From CALNYZ01 sp942490945 (GTDB lineage: Bacteria; Pseudomonadota; Gammaproteobacteria; UBA6429; Thiohalophilaceae), in the NCBI GenBank assembly GCA_942490945.1, contig CALNYZ010000044.1, forward strand, positions 62,001 through 126,000: a DNA stretch of 64,000 bases, in the 5' to 3' direction. The position numbers and the translations under genes were made by a program. Below the pieces are notes generated by a model that saw only the letters and a list, made by a program, of their open reading frames with translations, made no database searches and had not been told where the DNA came from. Shown here in pieces: positions 8,051-17,599 of the stretch (within the stretch, counting starts at the first letter, position 1; every line of letters begins with the position of its first letter).

Positions 8051-9292
8051 TTACTGTTTATTGATACCTATACTATTTTTCTCAATGTATTCTGAAATAA
8101 TCCGTGCGGCGAATGCATGGCCATTTCTATTCCAGTGCGGGTCAAGCCGATAAAAATGATCTTCATCTTGATACTGTTTTGCGGAATGGCGCTCGCCGAT
8201 CAGCTTTAATGATTCTTTATGCATATCGATAAATGCAATATTTTTACTTGCCATATACTCGGTAACCATGTTTATTGGTTTCAAATAATCCAGAGAGGTA
8301 TCTTTTCGATGATATTTGTATACTTGTTCACGTGTTGGAATCAGTACAAACAGAACTGGAATGTTATGTAGATTCGAGTATTGCCTGAAAAGATCAATGT
8401 TCTCAAGGTGCTTTTTCCATGCGCCTTGAATCCACGGGATATTACTTGCATAAACAAGGGGTTGATAACTGTGTTTTAGTCGTGACCCGGGGGAAGATCT
8501 GGTATCTGCATCCTGCTCCGCAGTTTCATCCACACCAAACAATCGACGTAGCGAGGTATTTTTCCTGAGTAAAAAATAGATACCGGAATGATCACTTAAC
8601 CATTTTTTTATTTTCCTGACATAAGTTGCTTTAGCGTAATCTTGCCGGATCTTGTCTGCTCTGAGTTTACTGATTATTTTATCTGACAACTCTTCTCTGG
8701 ACTTTACAATAATCGACCCGTCATCAATCGATAGCAGCCGCTGATTTACTTTATAGCCTTGTATTACTGTTCGCTGCGGGTAAAGATAATCATCAGTAAT
8801 ATCGTTACCGAGAAAATATCCTACTATTATTAATTTCGGTGGTTTTTTGATTTTATTTATTATTTTTTTCATCTTGTCGAACTGGACCCGTGTGCCCGTA
8901 CCGGCAACAGCACAATTGAGCACATCACGCCTGGTTCTGCTTCGCAGAAGGTCACTCCAACGAGTTCCAAAATCTGTATAGCCCCAGCTAAAGCTGTCAC
9001 CTAAAACAAGAATATAGTCCGAGGTGTTTTGCAAGGGTATGTCGAAACAACCAATATTATTTGACCAGATGTCAAAGTCTATTCCATCATAATTTTGAAA
9101 CCTGGCACGTTTTACAGAAGGCTTGATATCGTGGCCAGTAATCTCATCCGGCTCGTAATAGCCGGGGGTAACAAGATACGATGATGGCCTTACGATAAAG
9201 TAATTATTGATAATAACATCCAGCACCAGGACTGTTATGCTGATAGAAATAAAAAATAACAGCGTATTATTGATTATTTTTTTAAACATCAT
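8051..9292 (-). CDS. Membrane-anchored SGNH/GDSL-type hydrolase
   Basis: 413 residues with an N-terminal membrane segment (~9-31) and a large periplasmic domain. The SGNH catalytic blocks are visible: block I VLGDSFSWGYTDFG (nucleophile Ser in GDS), Asn in VGYFLGNDIT, and block V DPHWNRNGH (~384-392) with the Asp and His. The pattern resembles AlgX/AlgJ- and DltD-type enzymes that add or remove acetyl groups on sugars. No O-acyltransferase partner lies beside it, so the substrate is open. A composition of many Lys, Ile and Asn and a slightly lower GC than neighbours may hint at transfer. Confidence 0.82.
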   Translation of the reverse strand: MMFKKIINNTLLFFISISITVLVLDVIINNYFIVRPSSYLVTPGYYEPDEITGHDIKPSVKRARFQNYDGIDFDIWSNNIGCFDIPLQNTSDYILVLGDSFSWGYTDFGTRWSDLLRSRTRRDVLNCAVAGTGTRVQFDKMKKIINKIKKPPKLIIVGYFLGNDITDDYLYPQRTVIQGYKVNQRLLSIDDGSIIVKSREELSDKIISKLRADKIRQDYAKATYVRKIKKWLSDHSGIYFLLRKNTSLRRLFGVDETAEQDADTRSSPGSRLKHSYQPLVYASNIPWIQGAWKKHLENIDLFRQYSNLHNIPVLFVLIPTREQVYKYHRKDTSLDYLKPINMVTEYMASKNIAFIDMHKESLKLIGERHSAKQYQDEDHFYRLDPHWNRNGHAFAARIISEYIEKNSIGINKQ

Positions 9293-9391
9293 CGCATTAT
9301 GACTGCTTAAATATTCAATTTTTAAATAATAATGAGCCAGGTTTTATTCACAGAAATCGTGTAATAAAACCCGGCCATATACATTGCAATA

Positions 9392-10342
9392 CTAGTTACT
9401 ACATTGCTTTTTCTTGCACTTTAGATTACCACTGCAATCCGAATTCTTCTGACAAGATGCATTGACAGGCTGATTGGTCGGTTGACAGAAGTTCTTCTTC
9501 GTTGCCGGTTTGGCACAGCGCATACTGGTATCGCCAAAAAAACTTCGACAATCTGTATCCGACTTACAGACACAGTTACCTTTTTCGCATTTACCAAACT
9601 TGCAGTCCTTGTTTTTTTTGCAAAAATCTCCTGGCCCCATACCTTCTGTGACGCAGTAATTTTTACCCAGGCGATTCTGACAACGCCCGCCAGGACAGTC
9701 TGCATTATTCTTACAAACACATTGCCTACGATCACCCTTACCCTGACATTTCCCGGAGTTACAATCACTGTTTTTACTGCAACTTGCCCCTATGGTTTTT
9801 GCCGCGAGGGATACCGAAGTACTGCCCGCCAGATTTGCCGGATGCGTATTACAATAATCCAGGGCAGCATATCCAAATCGATAAACAAGGTCGGCAGTAC
9901 CCGAACGCACCTGCGAATATAGGCCGGAATGATTATGTCGGTTATGTCGGGGAATTCCTGCGACATGACCCATTTCATGCATGGTAAGGCCCACCAGTGT
10001 GCAGAGACTGGCAGCAGGTATGTCTATTTCCTTGGTACAATAACGTACCACATTACCTACAGAGACAAAGGCAGCGAAATTCTTTTTGTCACAGTACTTG
10101 TCTGCATTGGTACATTTTAACGTTGTCTTGGACCACTTTTTCTTGATCTTATCTTTATGTTTGGTCGCAATAAACGTTGCATCTGATTGCAGGAAGTCGT
10201 TCAAGTTACCGGTTATGTATTCATTTACCACTTGCAGTGCGGTTTCTGTCTGAGCATTGCAGTTTTTAATTTTATCTGCAGCCAGTGCTGCATGATTGAA
10301 AGTAAAAAATAGTAATACAACAGGCGCTAAATACTTATTCAT
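9392..10342 (-). CDS. Secreted aspzincin-like metalloprotease with Cys-rich C-terminal repeats
   Basis: 316 residues. Signal peptide 1-21. The zinc motif HEMGH is at 122-126 and GTADLVY at 148-154; this pairing (HExxH plus GTxDxxY, whose Asp is the third ligand) is the signature of M35-like aspzincins such as deuterolysin, some of which cut at Lys. The His-rich PRHNRHNHSG between them is unusual. Residues ~188-316 contain about 20 Cys in repeats of the form C-x5-C-x4-C (for example CSKNSDCNSGKC, CKKNKDCKFGKC, CQKNSDC), resembling small disulfide-knotted modules of secreted eukaryotic proteins. GGGAGGG precedes the ATG. The protein would need oxidative folding outside the cytoplasm. Confidence 0.75.
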   Translation of the reverse strand: MNKYLAPVVLLFFTFNHAALAADKIKNCNAQTETALQVVNEYITGNLNDFLQSDATFIATKHKDKIKKKWSKTTLKCTNADKYCDKKNFAAFVSVGNVVRYCTKEIDIPAASLCTLVGLTMHEMGHVAGIPRHNRHNHSGLYSQVRSGTADLVYRFGYAALDYCNTHPANLAGSTSVSLAAKTIGASCSKNSDCNSGKCQGKGDRRQCVCKNNADCPGGRCQNRLGKNYCVTEGMGPGDFCKKNKDCKFGKCEKGNCVCKSDTDCRSFFGDTSMRCAKPATKKNFCQPTNQPVNASCQKNSDCSGNLKCKKKQCSN

Positions 10343-10391
10343 TACACCCTCCCTGGGTTTTGTTTGATATAAACCATTTTATTGTTAAGTA

Positions 10392-10781
10392 CTAGTTATT
10401 CCTGCGCATTGTATCAATGCTCCATATTCCTGAACCCTTGGCCGCAATAAACAGGAATACAAAGCAATACAAGACTGCAAGCTCGCCATGATTGAGTAAT
10501 GGAAAAAATGTTTTCGTTCCATGCGCCATCCAGTACGCAAATGCCATCAGTCCACTACATAAAAACGCAGCCGGGCGCGTGAACAGACCAATCATAACGA
10601 GTATCCCACCAACCAGTTCAATGGGCCCGGCAATATAGACGACAAAGTCAGGTGGTGAGTGGGGAGAAACAACAGGATAGGCAAATAATTTCTGGCTCCC
10701 ATGCCAGAGAAATAAAAAGCCGGTGATTATCCGCATCAGCGAATACGTTTGTGACTCAAAGCGTGCCATAAAATTAAGCAT
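10392..10781 (-). CDS. DoxX family membrane protein
   Basis: 129 residues with four hydrophobic helices. Family landmarks: RIITGFLFLWHGSQKLF near the N-terminus, GPIELVGGILVMIGLFTRPAA in the middle, and a C-terminal helix ending before WSIDTM. DoxX/DoxD-like proteins are small quinone- or redox-associated membrane subunits; individual roles vary widely. GGGAGG lies before the ATG. It sits 49 bases upstream of the secreted protease on the same strand and might be co-transcribed. Some HvfABCD-type RiPP operons use a DoxX protein, but the bufferin operon of this window is 31 kb away. Confidence 0.85.
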   Translation of the reverse strand: MLNFMARFESQTYSLMRIITGFLFLWHGSQKLFAYPVVSPHSPPDFVVYIAGPIELVGGILVMIGLFTRPAAFLCSGLMAFAYWMAHGTKTFFPLLNHGELAVLYCFVFLFIAAKGSGIWSIDTMRRNN

Positions 10782-10930
10782 GAATACCTCCCATAATTAT
10801 TGTTTAATTTGTTTTTATAAAGCATAGCAACGAATGGTCAAATTTCCTGATACTTTGCCAGATTAAGTCACCAACTCATATGATCTGGGCACGGATTACA
10901 CCCAATTTAACGCATACAGATCCCGTCAAA

Positions 10931-11254
10931 TTAGTTGACAGATCCTGTGCGCACATAGCGACCATCCCTGAACTCGTTAAATATCAGTTCAAGCATCGGG
11001 TGATGAACCGGTTCCGAATCTGCTGCTGCCTCAAGATGTCGTTCGGCAACATACGTTGTACGATAAGATCCATCGACAAGAACATGGTACCAGGGCTTGT
11101 CTTTCGGTGGCCTTGATTGCGCCACCTGCTCATACCATTCATCACTCAATTGGAATTCCGGATCGACATCAAAAATTACGCCACGGTAATTAAACCGGTT
11201 ATGTGTGATGACCTGGCCAATAGAATATTTTGCGAATGTCTTTATCGTATTCAT
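10931..11254 (-). CDS. hspQ: Heat shock protein HspQ
   Basis: From ATG 11254 the product has 107 residues, close to the usual ~105 of HspQ/YccV. Motifs: AKYSIGQVITHNRFNYRGVI, DVDPEF and PWYHVLVDG, then TTYVAERHLE. HspQ is a cytoplasmic specificity factor for the Lon protease and was first described as a hemimethylated-DNA-binding protein. The frame extends upstream to a TTG at 11290 (119 aa), but the extra 12 residues do not resemble the family, so ATG 11254 is preferred despite a weak ribosome-binding site. Confidence 0.9.
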   Translation of the reverse strand: MNTIKTFAKYSIGQVITHNRFNYRGVIFDVDPEFQLSDEWYEQVAQSRPPKDKPWYHVLVDGSYRTTYVAERHLEAAADSEPVHHPMLELIFNEFRDGRYVRTGSVN

Positions 11255-11352
11255 ATCATTCACCAAAAAGGGCTGTTTGAGATTATTCAAGTTCTGATCA
11301 ACTGAACAATCAACTGATCGACTTTATGATAACTTTGTCTGTAACTATAATA

Positions 11353-11574
11353 TTATTTTCTGGCAAGTTCTTCTCTTGTCACCAGTCCACAGGTTTGCAT
11401 ATCTTCATTATAGCTTATTAGCAATTCACCCTTGTCCAGCAGGTTTAGCAAGTACGCTGATTTTTCCTGCATACTCATTTCATGGCGACCATAATCTGTG
11501 CCATCACGCGTGACAAAATCTTCTATCAAGGCTTGTAATGCGTCTTCCGATAAATCCTTATAAGGGATAATCAT
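11353..11574 (-). CDS. YheU family protein (UPF0270)
   Basis: 73 residues starting MIIPYKDLSEDALQALIEDF, followed by VTRDGTDYGRHEMSMQEK and a C-terminal GELLISYN. This is the YheU family of small gammaproteobacterial proteins of unknown function; the block FVTR-x-GTDYG is diagnostic. It follows the 200-aa gene upstream by 5 bases, so the two are very probably one operon. Confidence 0.9.
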   Translation of the reverse strand: MIIPYKDLSEDALQALIEDFVTRDGTDYGRHEMSMQEKSAYLLNLLDKGELLISYNEDMQTCGLVTREELARK

Positions 11575-11579
11575 GTCTT

Positions 11580-12182
11580 TCAGGTTCCATTATTATGTTC
11601 GGATATTATCTCAACCCATAAACCACTCTCACATACAATCAACTTACCTTCAAGCAAGGATCCGTCCAGCATTTGTAATTCATGTAACTGCTTTTGCTGC
11701 CAGACCTGGCTGGTCAATTCATCCAGTGGTTTACGTGGGTGGCGTGCGCGTACGTGCACCACAATCCCGTGTTGAATAACAACCCAGACCTGCTTTTCGT
11801 GACGTGCCAGTTGATAATGAAGCTGCAGGGCAGCATCAGAATAATTCCCAAAGCGGTCAGCCTGCAGGGATTGCTGGTTTAGCGCAAGCTCAAACGGCAC
11901 CCGGTACCATCCCCTGGATTGATTTTCCTGTATTTTTTGATCCAATATGAGCTGATTGGCCTGACACGCATGATCAAGTGCACTTTGATAGATATCGTAA
12001 AATTCGCTATCAGGATCCGGCAGGATGTATTTTGCCACTTCACAAACAAGTTCAATGTGTACAAAACGTCCGACCGGCAAGTCTTCTTCCCAGCCAACAA
12101 GTGTCATGCCGGTTGCGGTATCACGTCGTAATACCAGTTGCCTGGGGTTACATTTACTGTCCATACCAGTTTCATAGCTCAC
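11580..12182 (-). CDS. Hypothetical cytoplasmic protein, operon partner of the YheU homologue
   Basis: 200 residues from a GTG at 12182; an ATG six codons later (12164) is an alternative start, and neither has a clear Shine-Dalgarno. No signal peptide or membrane helix. The sequence is acidic and mixed, with recognisable blocks VGRFVHIELVCEVAKY, GNYSDAALQLHYQLARH and VVVHVRARHPRKPLDEL only in the sense that they look structured; I know no family. It ends 5 bases before the YheU homologue. Unknown function. Confidence 0.65.
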   Translation of the reverse strand: MSYETGMDSKCNPRQLVLRRDTATGMTLVGWEEDLPVGRFVHIELVCEVAKYILPDPDSEFYDIYQSALDHACQANQLILDQKIQENQSRGWYRVPFELALNQQSLQADRFGNYSDAALQLHYQLARHEKQVWVVIQHGIVVHVRARHPRKPLDELTSQVWQQKQLHELQMLDGSLLEGKLIVCESGLWVEIISEHNNGT

Positions 12183-12264
12183 TGCAGTTCATACCTATAA
12201 ATATAGCCAACATATCAGAATGAAGAACTAACTGCTTTATATACGATTCTTATATATAGATGCA

Positions 12265-14496
12265 TTATTTTGCAGGCGTGAAATTCTGATCATAGGCCTT
12301 CTGGATCATGTCGCGTGCACTCAACCAGTTCCCGGGCCCGCCCTTTATGTTCGAATTCAGCAACAGTATCGCGACAAAATTAGGGCCCTCGCCGGGTCCG
12401 AAAATTGATACGGTGGTACTGATACCACCACATTTCTTTTTGTTTTCCTCATCCTCGCATTCATAGGGCATACCACCATTTTTTTCGAGCTTGGCTTTAT
12501 TGTTGGTATCAACGCCAAGATTACGCTTGCGTATCAGCCTGAGTTCGGAAAATTTATCCGTTTCCCGGAGTATCTTGCCATCACGATTATTGATGCTGAG
12601 CATGACTTTGGAAAGGTCTTCTACCGAGAGATATAAACCTATTGCACCGCAATACAGCGTGTGGTCACCCGTGTTGAATCCGCCTGTTTCGATCGGTAGC
12701 TTGTATGCAATAGCGTGGTCGCCCGATGCGGGTGGTTTGCATTTAACATTGAGTATCCCGACCGGTGTAAAAACATGTTGTTGCACCAGTTGTACATACT
12801 GGTCTGCGAGCGTCTTGTGACGTGAACTGGTATTGCTGTCTTCCGCAAAGCCTGCCACCTTCGGCAACAGAATACGCATGATTGCCGTATTAAAATTGCT
12901 GTATATATAGTTGTAACTGCAGCGTGGAGTACGATATGGATCATATGGAGCAATTACCGTCTGACCGCTACAGGCCATGGCCCCCGCCTTATAGTTTTTT
13001 TCAAAAAATTTCTTCAGTCCTGCGTAGGTTATCTCATCGGTTTTACCATACTCCTTGATACCACTTGTCTGGCTAAGTAACTGCGCAAATGTCAAATTTT
13101 TAAAATAGTCGCCAACCTTCCAGTCTGATGGAAAATAAGGCGCAATTTTATCATCAATACGAATATTGTTATCAGCGAGAATTCGTATGGCTGTAATAGC
13201 AGTAATAAACTTGGTCACGCTGGCTACCATAATTTTAGTGTCTGTCCTGAATGGAACAGTTTGATTATTTGCAAGAAGCTGTGCATTGCCACCGGCAATA
13301 AATCGTGGCGTATTGCCAATAAAAAAAGCATAACCCACGGTATGATTATGCAAGGCATTATGTAAATATTTTTCCATACTACACATGTTTATACAGTTAC
13401 CATCGGCGCAAATTCGGCGGTTGTTTTCGAATTTTGCGTAGTCACTCCATCCGACATAGGTAACCGGTACTTCCTTATGCGATATCATTGGCGCATTATT
13501 CTGATCGCCCTGCCAGTCCATGATTGCACGCAAGATCGGTCCACAACGATCTTTTTTCCACTGCAACCAGGTTTTTTGTTGCAGTCGTTGTCCTGTTTGT
13601 GATGCCGGTGGCGGCAATACAGCATCCATATGTACATCAACTTTTATCGATGTTTTTGGTAGCAAGGCAGGAACCTGAATCGGTGCAGACTTCTGTTGCA
13701 ATAACACGTTGAAATCAGTCAGTTTCAATAACACAGGATCGGTACGTTTGCTGCCCTTGTTTGTAATACGTAATTTTATATCTGCACCGGTATAATATAT
13801 TTGTGTAAGTTTGACCATTCCGACTTTTTCCTTGTATGACTCAATGTCAACTGCCGGAAAAACTGCCTCGCTATCCTTGAACTTTGTGATGGCCGGGATA
13901 TTGGATTGTGAAATTTGTGTCACTTTCACCGCAGGTGAAGGATTACCAACCGGCTGATAATTATTGTCTACCGGTTGCACGGTAATGGAAAATACCGTAT
14001 CTGCTGCTGGTGGTTGGTTATAGAGAAATGTATACGGATGAATCTTGAATTGCGCATGTTTCCCAATAGCAGGTGCTGTTTGGGTATAACCTGTCGCAAT
14101 AAACTGGTTGCCATTGCTGAGATTCCTGACTTCCCATTTACCATTTTTCGCGGTGGACTGGTTGGTCTGCCACTGGAATGTCATCCATTGTCGCTCGGTC
14201 ACGTTGACTTGTTGTGATAGTTTGAAGAACTCCTTACTATGTTCAACAATTGATAATTTTGTACCACTAATATTAAACTTTCCGGCCTGTGTTGCTGTAT
14301 TACCTATAGCGGAATTGTTGTTCTTCGTGACCGGTTGCTTGTTCGGTTTTAGCACCGGACGGATCTTGTTCTGTAGTGGCTTCAGACTACTCTTGTCAGT
14401 TGTGAGTTCTCCTGGACCCGCCTGTACCAAGGTTAAAAAAAAGAATGTAAAAATGATTAACGTACACTGTATAAGAAAGTGTTGATTGGTATGCAT
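12265..14496 (-). CDS. Secreted serine hydrolase, class C beta-lactamase fold, with long N-terminal extension
   Basis: 743 residues. Signal peptide 1-26 (TLVQA). Residues ~75-195 and ~200-295 look like two beta-sandwich modules, the second CARDB-like (IYYTGADIKLRITNKG, PVLLKL). The hydrolase domain (~375-735) has SVTK at 426-429 (SxxK nucleophile), YSN at 532-534, and a late KCGG segment where the HxG/KTG motif is expected. This serine beta-lactamase/DD-peptidase-like fold serves many esterases and peptidases, so resistance should not be assumed. ATG preceded by AAAGGAGAAAATC. Two Cys-rich patches (CADGNCINMC) suggest disulfides. Confidence 0.8.
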   Translation of the reverse strand: MHTNQHFLIQCTLIIFTFFFLTLVQAGPGELTTDKSSLKPLQNKIRPVLKPNKQPVTKNNNSAIGNTATQAGKFNISGTKLSIVEHSKEFFKLSQQVNVTERQWMTFQWQTNQSTAKNGKWEVRNLSNGNQFIATGYTQTAPAIGKHAQFKIHPYTFLYNQPPAADTVFSITVQPVDNNYQPVGNPSPAVKVTQISQSNIPAITKFKDSEAVFPAVDIESYKEKVGMVKLTQIYYTGADIKLRITNKGSKRTDPVLLKLTDFNVLLQQKSAPIQVPALLPKTSIKVDVHMDAVLPPPASQTGQRLQQKTWLQWKKDRCGPILRAIMDWQGDQNNAPMISHKEVPVTYVGWSDYAKFENNRRICADGNCINMCSMEKYLHNALHNHTVGYAFFIGNTPRFIAGGNAQLLANNQTVPFRTDTKIMVASVTKFITAITAIRILADNNIRIDDKIAPYFPSDWKVGDYFKNLTFAQLLSQTSGIKEYGKTDEITYAGLKKFFEKNYKAGAMACSGQTVIAPYDPYRTPRCSYNYIYSNFNTAIMRILLPKVAGFAEDSNTSSRHKTLADQYVQLVQQHVFTPVGILNVKCKPPASGDHAIAYKLPIETGGFNTGDHTLYCGAIGLYLSVEDLSKVMLSINNRDGKILRETDKFSELRLIRKRNLGVDTNNKAKLEKNGGMPYECEDEENKKKCGGISTTVSIFGPGEGPNFVAILLLNSNIKGGPGNWLSARDMIQKAYDQNFTPAK

Positions 14497-14755
14497 GATT
14501 TTCTCCTTTCCCTTGGAGTCGCATCGACAGAAATTATTTCAGGTCAGGTTGATTTTACCGCATTTTGCAGCCGCAAACGAGAATGACTCTTCCGTATTAC
14601 AAAAATACCAGGCAATAATTGCTGCTGGAATATCTTGTAATACGGTACATAAAATGCCTCACCCGCCCGGCTAATACTAATCTTTGCAAATTTACTTTAT
14701 ATATAGCTCGTGTATAGTAGGATCTCATTTTTCTCATCAAGCTGATTTGCAAACC

Positions 14756-16537
14756 ATGCATCCATTACGCCGATTATTTTCATTCGCTGGCCAGTATCGC
14801 GCCAAAGTGGTCATCGCCTCGATTTATTCTGTGCTCAACAAATTATTTGATGTCCTGCCCGAGATTTTGATCGGTGTCGCGGTTGACGTGGTAGTCAATC
14901 AAAAAACATCCTTTGTTGCGAAACTGGGAATTGAAGAGCCCAAGCAACAACTGGTGTTGCTGGCCATTCTCACCGTTGCCATCTGGTTGTTCGAATCCTT
15001 GTTTGAGTATTTATATAACCTGCAATGGCGCAATCTGGCACAGAATCTTCAGCACGATATGCGCATGGAAGCGTACACGCATGTGCAAAAACTTGAACTG
15101 GCCTACTTTGAGCGTAATCGTACCGGCAACCTGTTGGCAATTCTTAATGAAGACATTAATCAGATGGAACGCTTTCTGAATGGTGGTGCCAACGATTTGA
15201 TTCAGGTATTTGTCGGATCAGTCATGGTGGGGGGTGTATTTTTTGTATTGACCAGTAAACTCGCATTTCTTGCGCTTATACCGATCCCATTTATATTGTA
15301 TGGCGCGTTCTGGTTTCAATCGCGACTGGCACCCCGCTATACCGCGGTACGCGAAGCGGCCGGAGCACTGGCAACCCGGCTCAATAATAATCTTACCGGT
15401 ATTGCAACAGTCAAGGCTTACACCGCAGAAGAATTTGAAGCGGAACATATACGCGCCGGCTCGGATGCGTATCGCACGCGTAACGCTGAAGCGATTCGTT
15501 GGTCTTCAGCCATCACACCGGTCATCCGCATGGCCATTCTCGCCGGCTTTACCGTGACACTTTTGTATGGCGGATTCCTTGCTCTGAACGGCGAAATAGG
15601 TGTTGGCAGTTATTCAGTACTGGTTTATTTAACGCAACGCCTGTTATGGCCAATGACGCGTCTTGCAGAGATGACCGATTTGTATCAGCGTTCCATGGCA
15701 TCAATTGAACGCGTGATGAATTTATTGCAAACGCCGGTAACGATCCGCTATGAAGGCAAACACCTGCCTGCGTCTGAAGTGCACGGTGAACTGGAGTTCG
15801 ACAAGGTGCACTATACCTATGACGGTGGCAGCACGCCTGCTATCGATGGCATTTCTGTACATGTTGCTGCAGGTAAGACAATTGCCTTCGTGGGCAGTAC
15901 CGGCGGTGGTAAATCTACGCTCACCAAACTGTTGCTGCGTTTTCATGAACCGCAACAGGGAGAAATCAGACTCGATGGTCAGCCTGTCAACTCGCTTAAC
16001 TTGCAGGATTTGCGTCGTGCGATTGGTTACGTCGCACAGGATACCTTTCTTGCTGATGCGACGGTGGCAGAAAATATTGCCTATGGCGCGAGTTTGACGG
16101 GTAACAATGCCATCTCGCGTGATGCAATAATCGACGCCGCACAAGCTGCAGAAGCACATGAATTTATCAGCGCATTGCCGCAAGGTTATGATACCCAGGT
16201 AGGTGAACGCGGGTTGAAACTGTCAGGCGGACAACGCCAACGTCTGGCACTGGCGCGTGCGATACTTAAAAATCCACCCATCCTGATTCTGGATGAAGCA
16301 ACCTCGGCTGTCGATAATGAAACCGAGGCCGCCATTCAACGTTCGCTGGATCGTCTGGTTATCGGTCGCACCAGTCTCATTATTGCTCACCGCTTGTCAA
16401 CGGTACGATATGCACATTGTATTCATGTGCTGGATAAGGGACGAATTGTTGAGTCGGGCACACATGCTGAACTTGTCGAGCTTGGGGGAATTTATGCTGC
16501 ATTATGGCGATTGCAAACTGGCGAACGAAACGTCTAA
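14756..16537 (+). CDS. ABC exporter, fused permease and ATPase (MsbA-like)
   Basis: 593 residues from ATG 14756. The frame can be extended to a TTG at 14684, but the extra 24 residues are not family-like. Six transmembrane helices occupy ~1-320; the nucleotide-binding domain follows with Walker A GSTGGGKST (~380), Q-loop YVAQDTF, signature LSGGQRQRLALARA (~489), Walker B ILILDEATSAVD (~509) and switch His IIAHRLS. All ATPase residues are intact. It works as a homodimer or heterodimer pumping lipids, peptides or drugs out of the cytoplasm; the substrate is not predictable. It converges with the next gene, 21 bases away. Confidence 0.9.
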   Translation: MHPLRRLFSFAGQYRAKVVIASIYSVLNKLFDVLPEILIGVAVDVVVNQKTSFVAKLGIEEPKQQLVLLAILTVAIWLFESLFEYLYNLQWRNLAQNLQHDMRMEAYTHVQKLELAYFERNRTGNLLAILNEDINQMERFLNGGANDLIQVFVGSVMVGGVFFVLTSKLAFLALIPIPFILYGAFWFQSRLAPRYTAVREAAGALATRLNNNLTGIATVKAYTAEEFEAEHIRAGSDAYRTRNAEAIRWSSAITPVIRMAILAGFTVTLLYGGFLALNGEIGVGSYSVLVYLTQRLLWPMTRLAEMTDLYQRSMASIERVMNLLQTPVTIRYEGKHLPASEVHGELEFDKVHYTYDGGSTPAIDGISVHVAAGKTIAFVGSTGGGKSTLTKLLLRFHEPQQGEIRLDGQPVNSLNLQDLRRAIGYVAQDTFLADATVAENIAYGASLTGNNAISRDAIIDAAQAAEAHEFISALPQGYDTQVGERGLKLSGGQRQRLALARAILKNPPILILDEATSAVDNETEAAIQRSLDRLVIGRTSLIIAHRLSTVRYAHCIHVLDKGRIVESGTHAELVELGGIYAALWRLQTGERNV

Positions 16538-16558
16538 CGGATGGTGCTGGTTTTCATA

Positions 16559-17599
16559 TTACAAGCCAAACACTGACTTTAATAAATTATTCACTTCTGT
16601 TCTCGCGGCTGTGCGTGCTGCCGTATTGCCAGCAGAGTTAACGCCATTCGTACGGCAACTATCCAGATAATTCTGATAGGCGGTATTACCAGCATACACG
16701 GCTCCGGTTTTGAAATTACGTAACGTACGCGTATCAACTCTGAACTCACCAGCGCAACCGGTGTTAGATCTGGTCGTTGCAGAGTAAATTGGTGTGGTAC
16801 CAGTACTATCAAAGCCATGCCATGCACCCGGGTAACTTCGAAAGGTGACATTGCCGTTTACAGTGTTTAAAACATTGGAAAAAGATAAACAATCCGCTGG
16901 CGCATTCCAGTCATCAGCCTGGCCATGCAACATTAAAATTGGCGCAGTAGAAATATTCGCCGACATTTGACGAATATTACAATTTGCGTATAGCACCACA
17001 TGCACGACAAAGTTGTTGCTGGTGACGACTGAATTTTTGATTTCTGTGAAGGCGGTATTAATACCGGCACCTGCGCCAAATTCCATAATGCCAATGCGAC
17101 TCGAATCAATTTGTGGTAAAGCAGCCAGCACAGCCAATGCAAACAAGGCATCAGCGACTTCGACCGCAGAACTTACGCTTTGCCCGTTTGTAACACTACG
17201 TGCGCTATAACTATCGACAACAAATGCGGCAATACCGATACCGTTTAAAAAGTTCGCCCAGTCGGTTTGTTTACTGCTGATGCCATTACTGCCATGTCCG
17301 ATTATCATTGCAGGCACAGCCGCCACGGCGCCAGCTGGCAGATACAATGTACCGGTCACATTTACTTTTTCCAGGCTGTTACAGGCATCCAGTAAATTTG
17401 CATAACTCGAGGGGGTTACACTTGTAAATGTGATGGTACCTGCCACATTGGGACCAGTAAAAACAGGTGATGTAGCATTACATGCATTACTATTACTGCC
17501 CGTCCCTGCACCGCTGCTTGCACCACCACCGCCACATGCGGAAAGTGTGAAAAGGAGTAACAATAAAAATAGTGTTCGAATCTGAATAATAGCGTTCAA
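16559..17599 (-). CDS. Dienelactone-hydrolase-like lipoprotein lacking the expected nucleophile
   Basis: 346 residues from TTG 17599; no in-frame ATG precedes the lipobox LSAC (Cys22) and the codon upstream is a stop, so TTG is the only sensible start. After a Gly/Ser linker comes an alpha/beta hydrolase of the dienelactone hydrolase type: MIIGHGSNG (oxyanion region), LMLHGQADDW (acid) and GAWHGFD (His). The nucleophile elbow reads IGIMEFGAGAG, with Gly175 where Ser or Cys is expected. The C-terminal ~90 residues are Asn/Thr-rich with possible disulfides. Either a pseudo-enzyme or one using another residue. Outer-membrane or periplasmic location. Confidence 0.75.
   Translation of the reverse strand: MNAIIQIRTLFLLLLLFTLSACGGGGASSGAGTGSNSNACNATSPVFTGPNVAGTITFTSVTPSSYANLLDACNSLEKVNVTGTLYLPAGAVAAVPAMIIGHGSNGISSKQTDWANFLNGIGIAAFVVDSYSARSVTNGQSVSSAVEVADALFALAVLAALPQIDSSRIGIMEFGAGAGINTAFTEIKNSVVTSNNFVVHVVLYANCNIRQMSANISTAPILMLHGQADDWNAPADCLSFSNVLNTVNGNVTFRSYPGAWHGFDSTGTTPIYSATTRSNTGCAGEFRVDTRTLRNFKTGAVYAGNTAYQNYLDSCRTNGVNSAGNTAARTAARTEVNNLLKSVFGL

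Noticed and set aside
9421..9768. 115-codon minus-strand frame inside the Cys-rich protease gene
   Set aside because: Out-of-frame reading of the Cys-repeat region; the in-frame protein has signal peptide and zinc motif.
10392..10781. DoxX gene as a member of the bufferin system
   Set aside because: HvfABCD operons carry a DoxX gene, but this one is 31 kb from bufABC and linked to another gene.
12265..14496. Antibiotic-resistance beta-lactamase
   Set aside because: Has SVTK and YSN, but the large N-terminal modules and overall plan fit generic serine hydrolases of this fold; resistance cannot be claimed.
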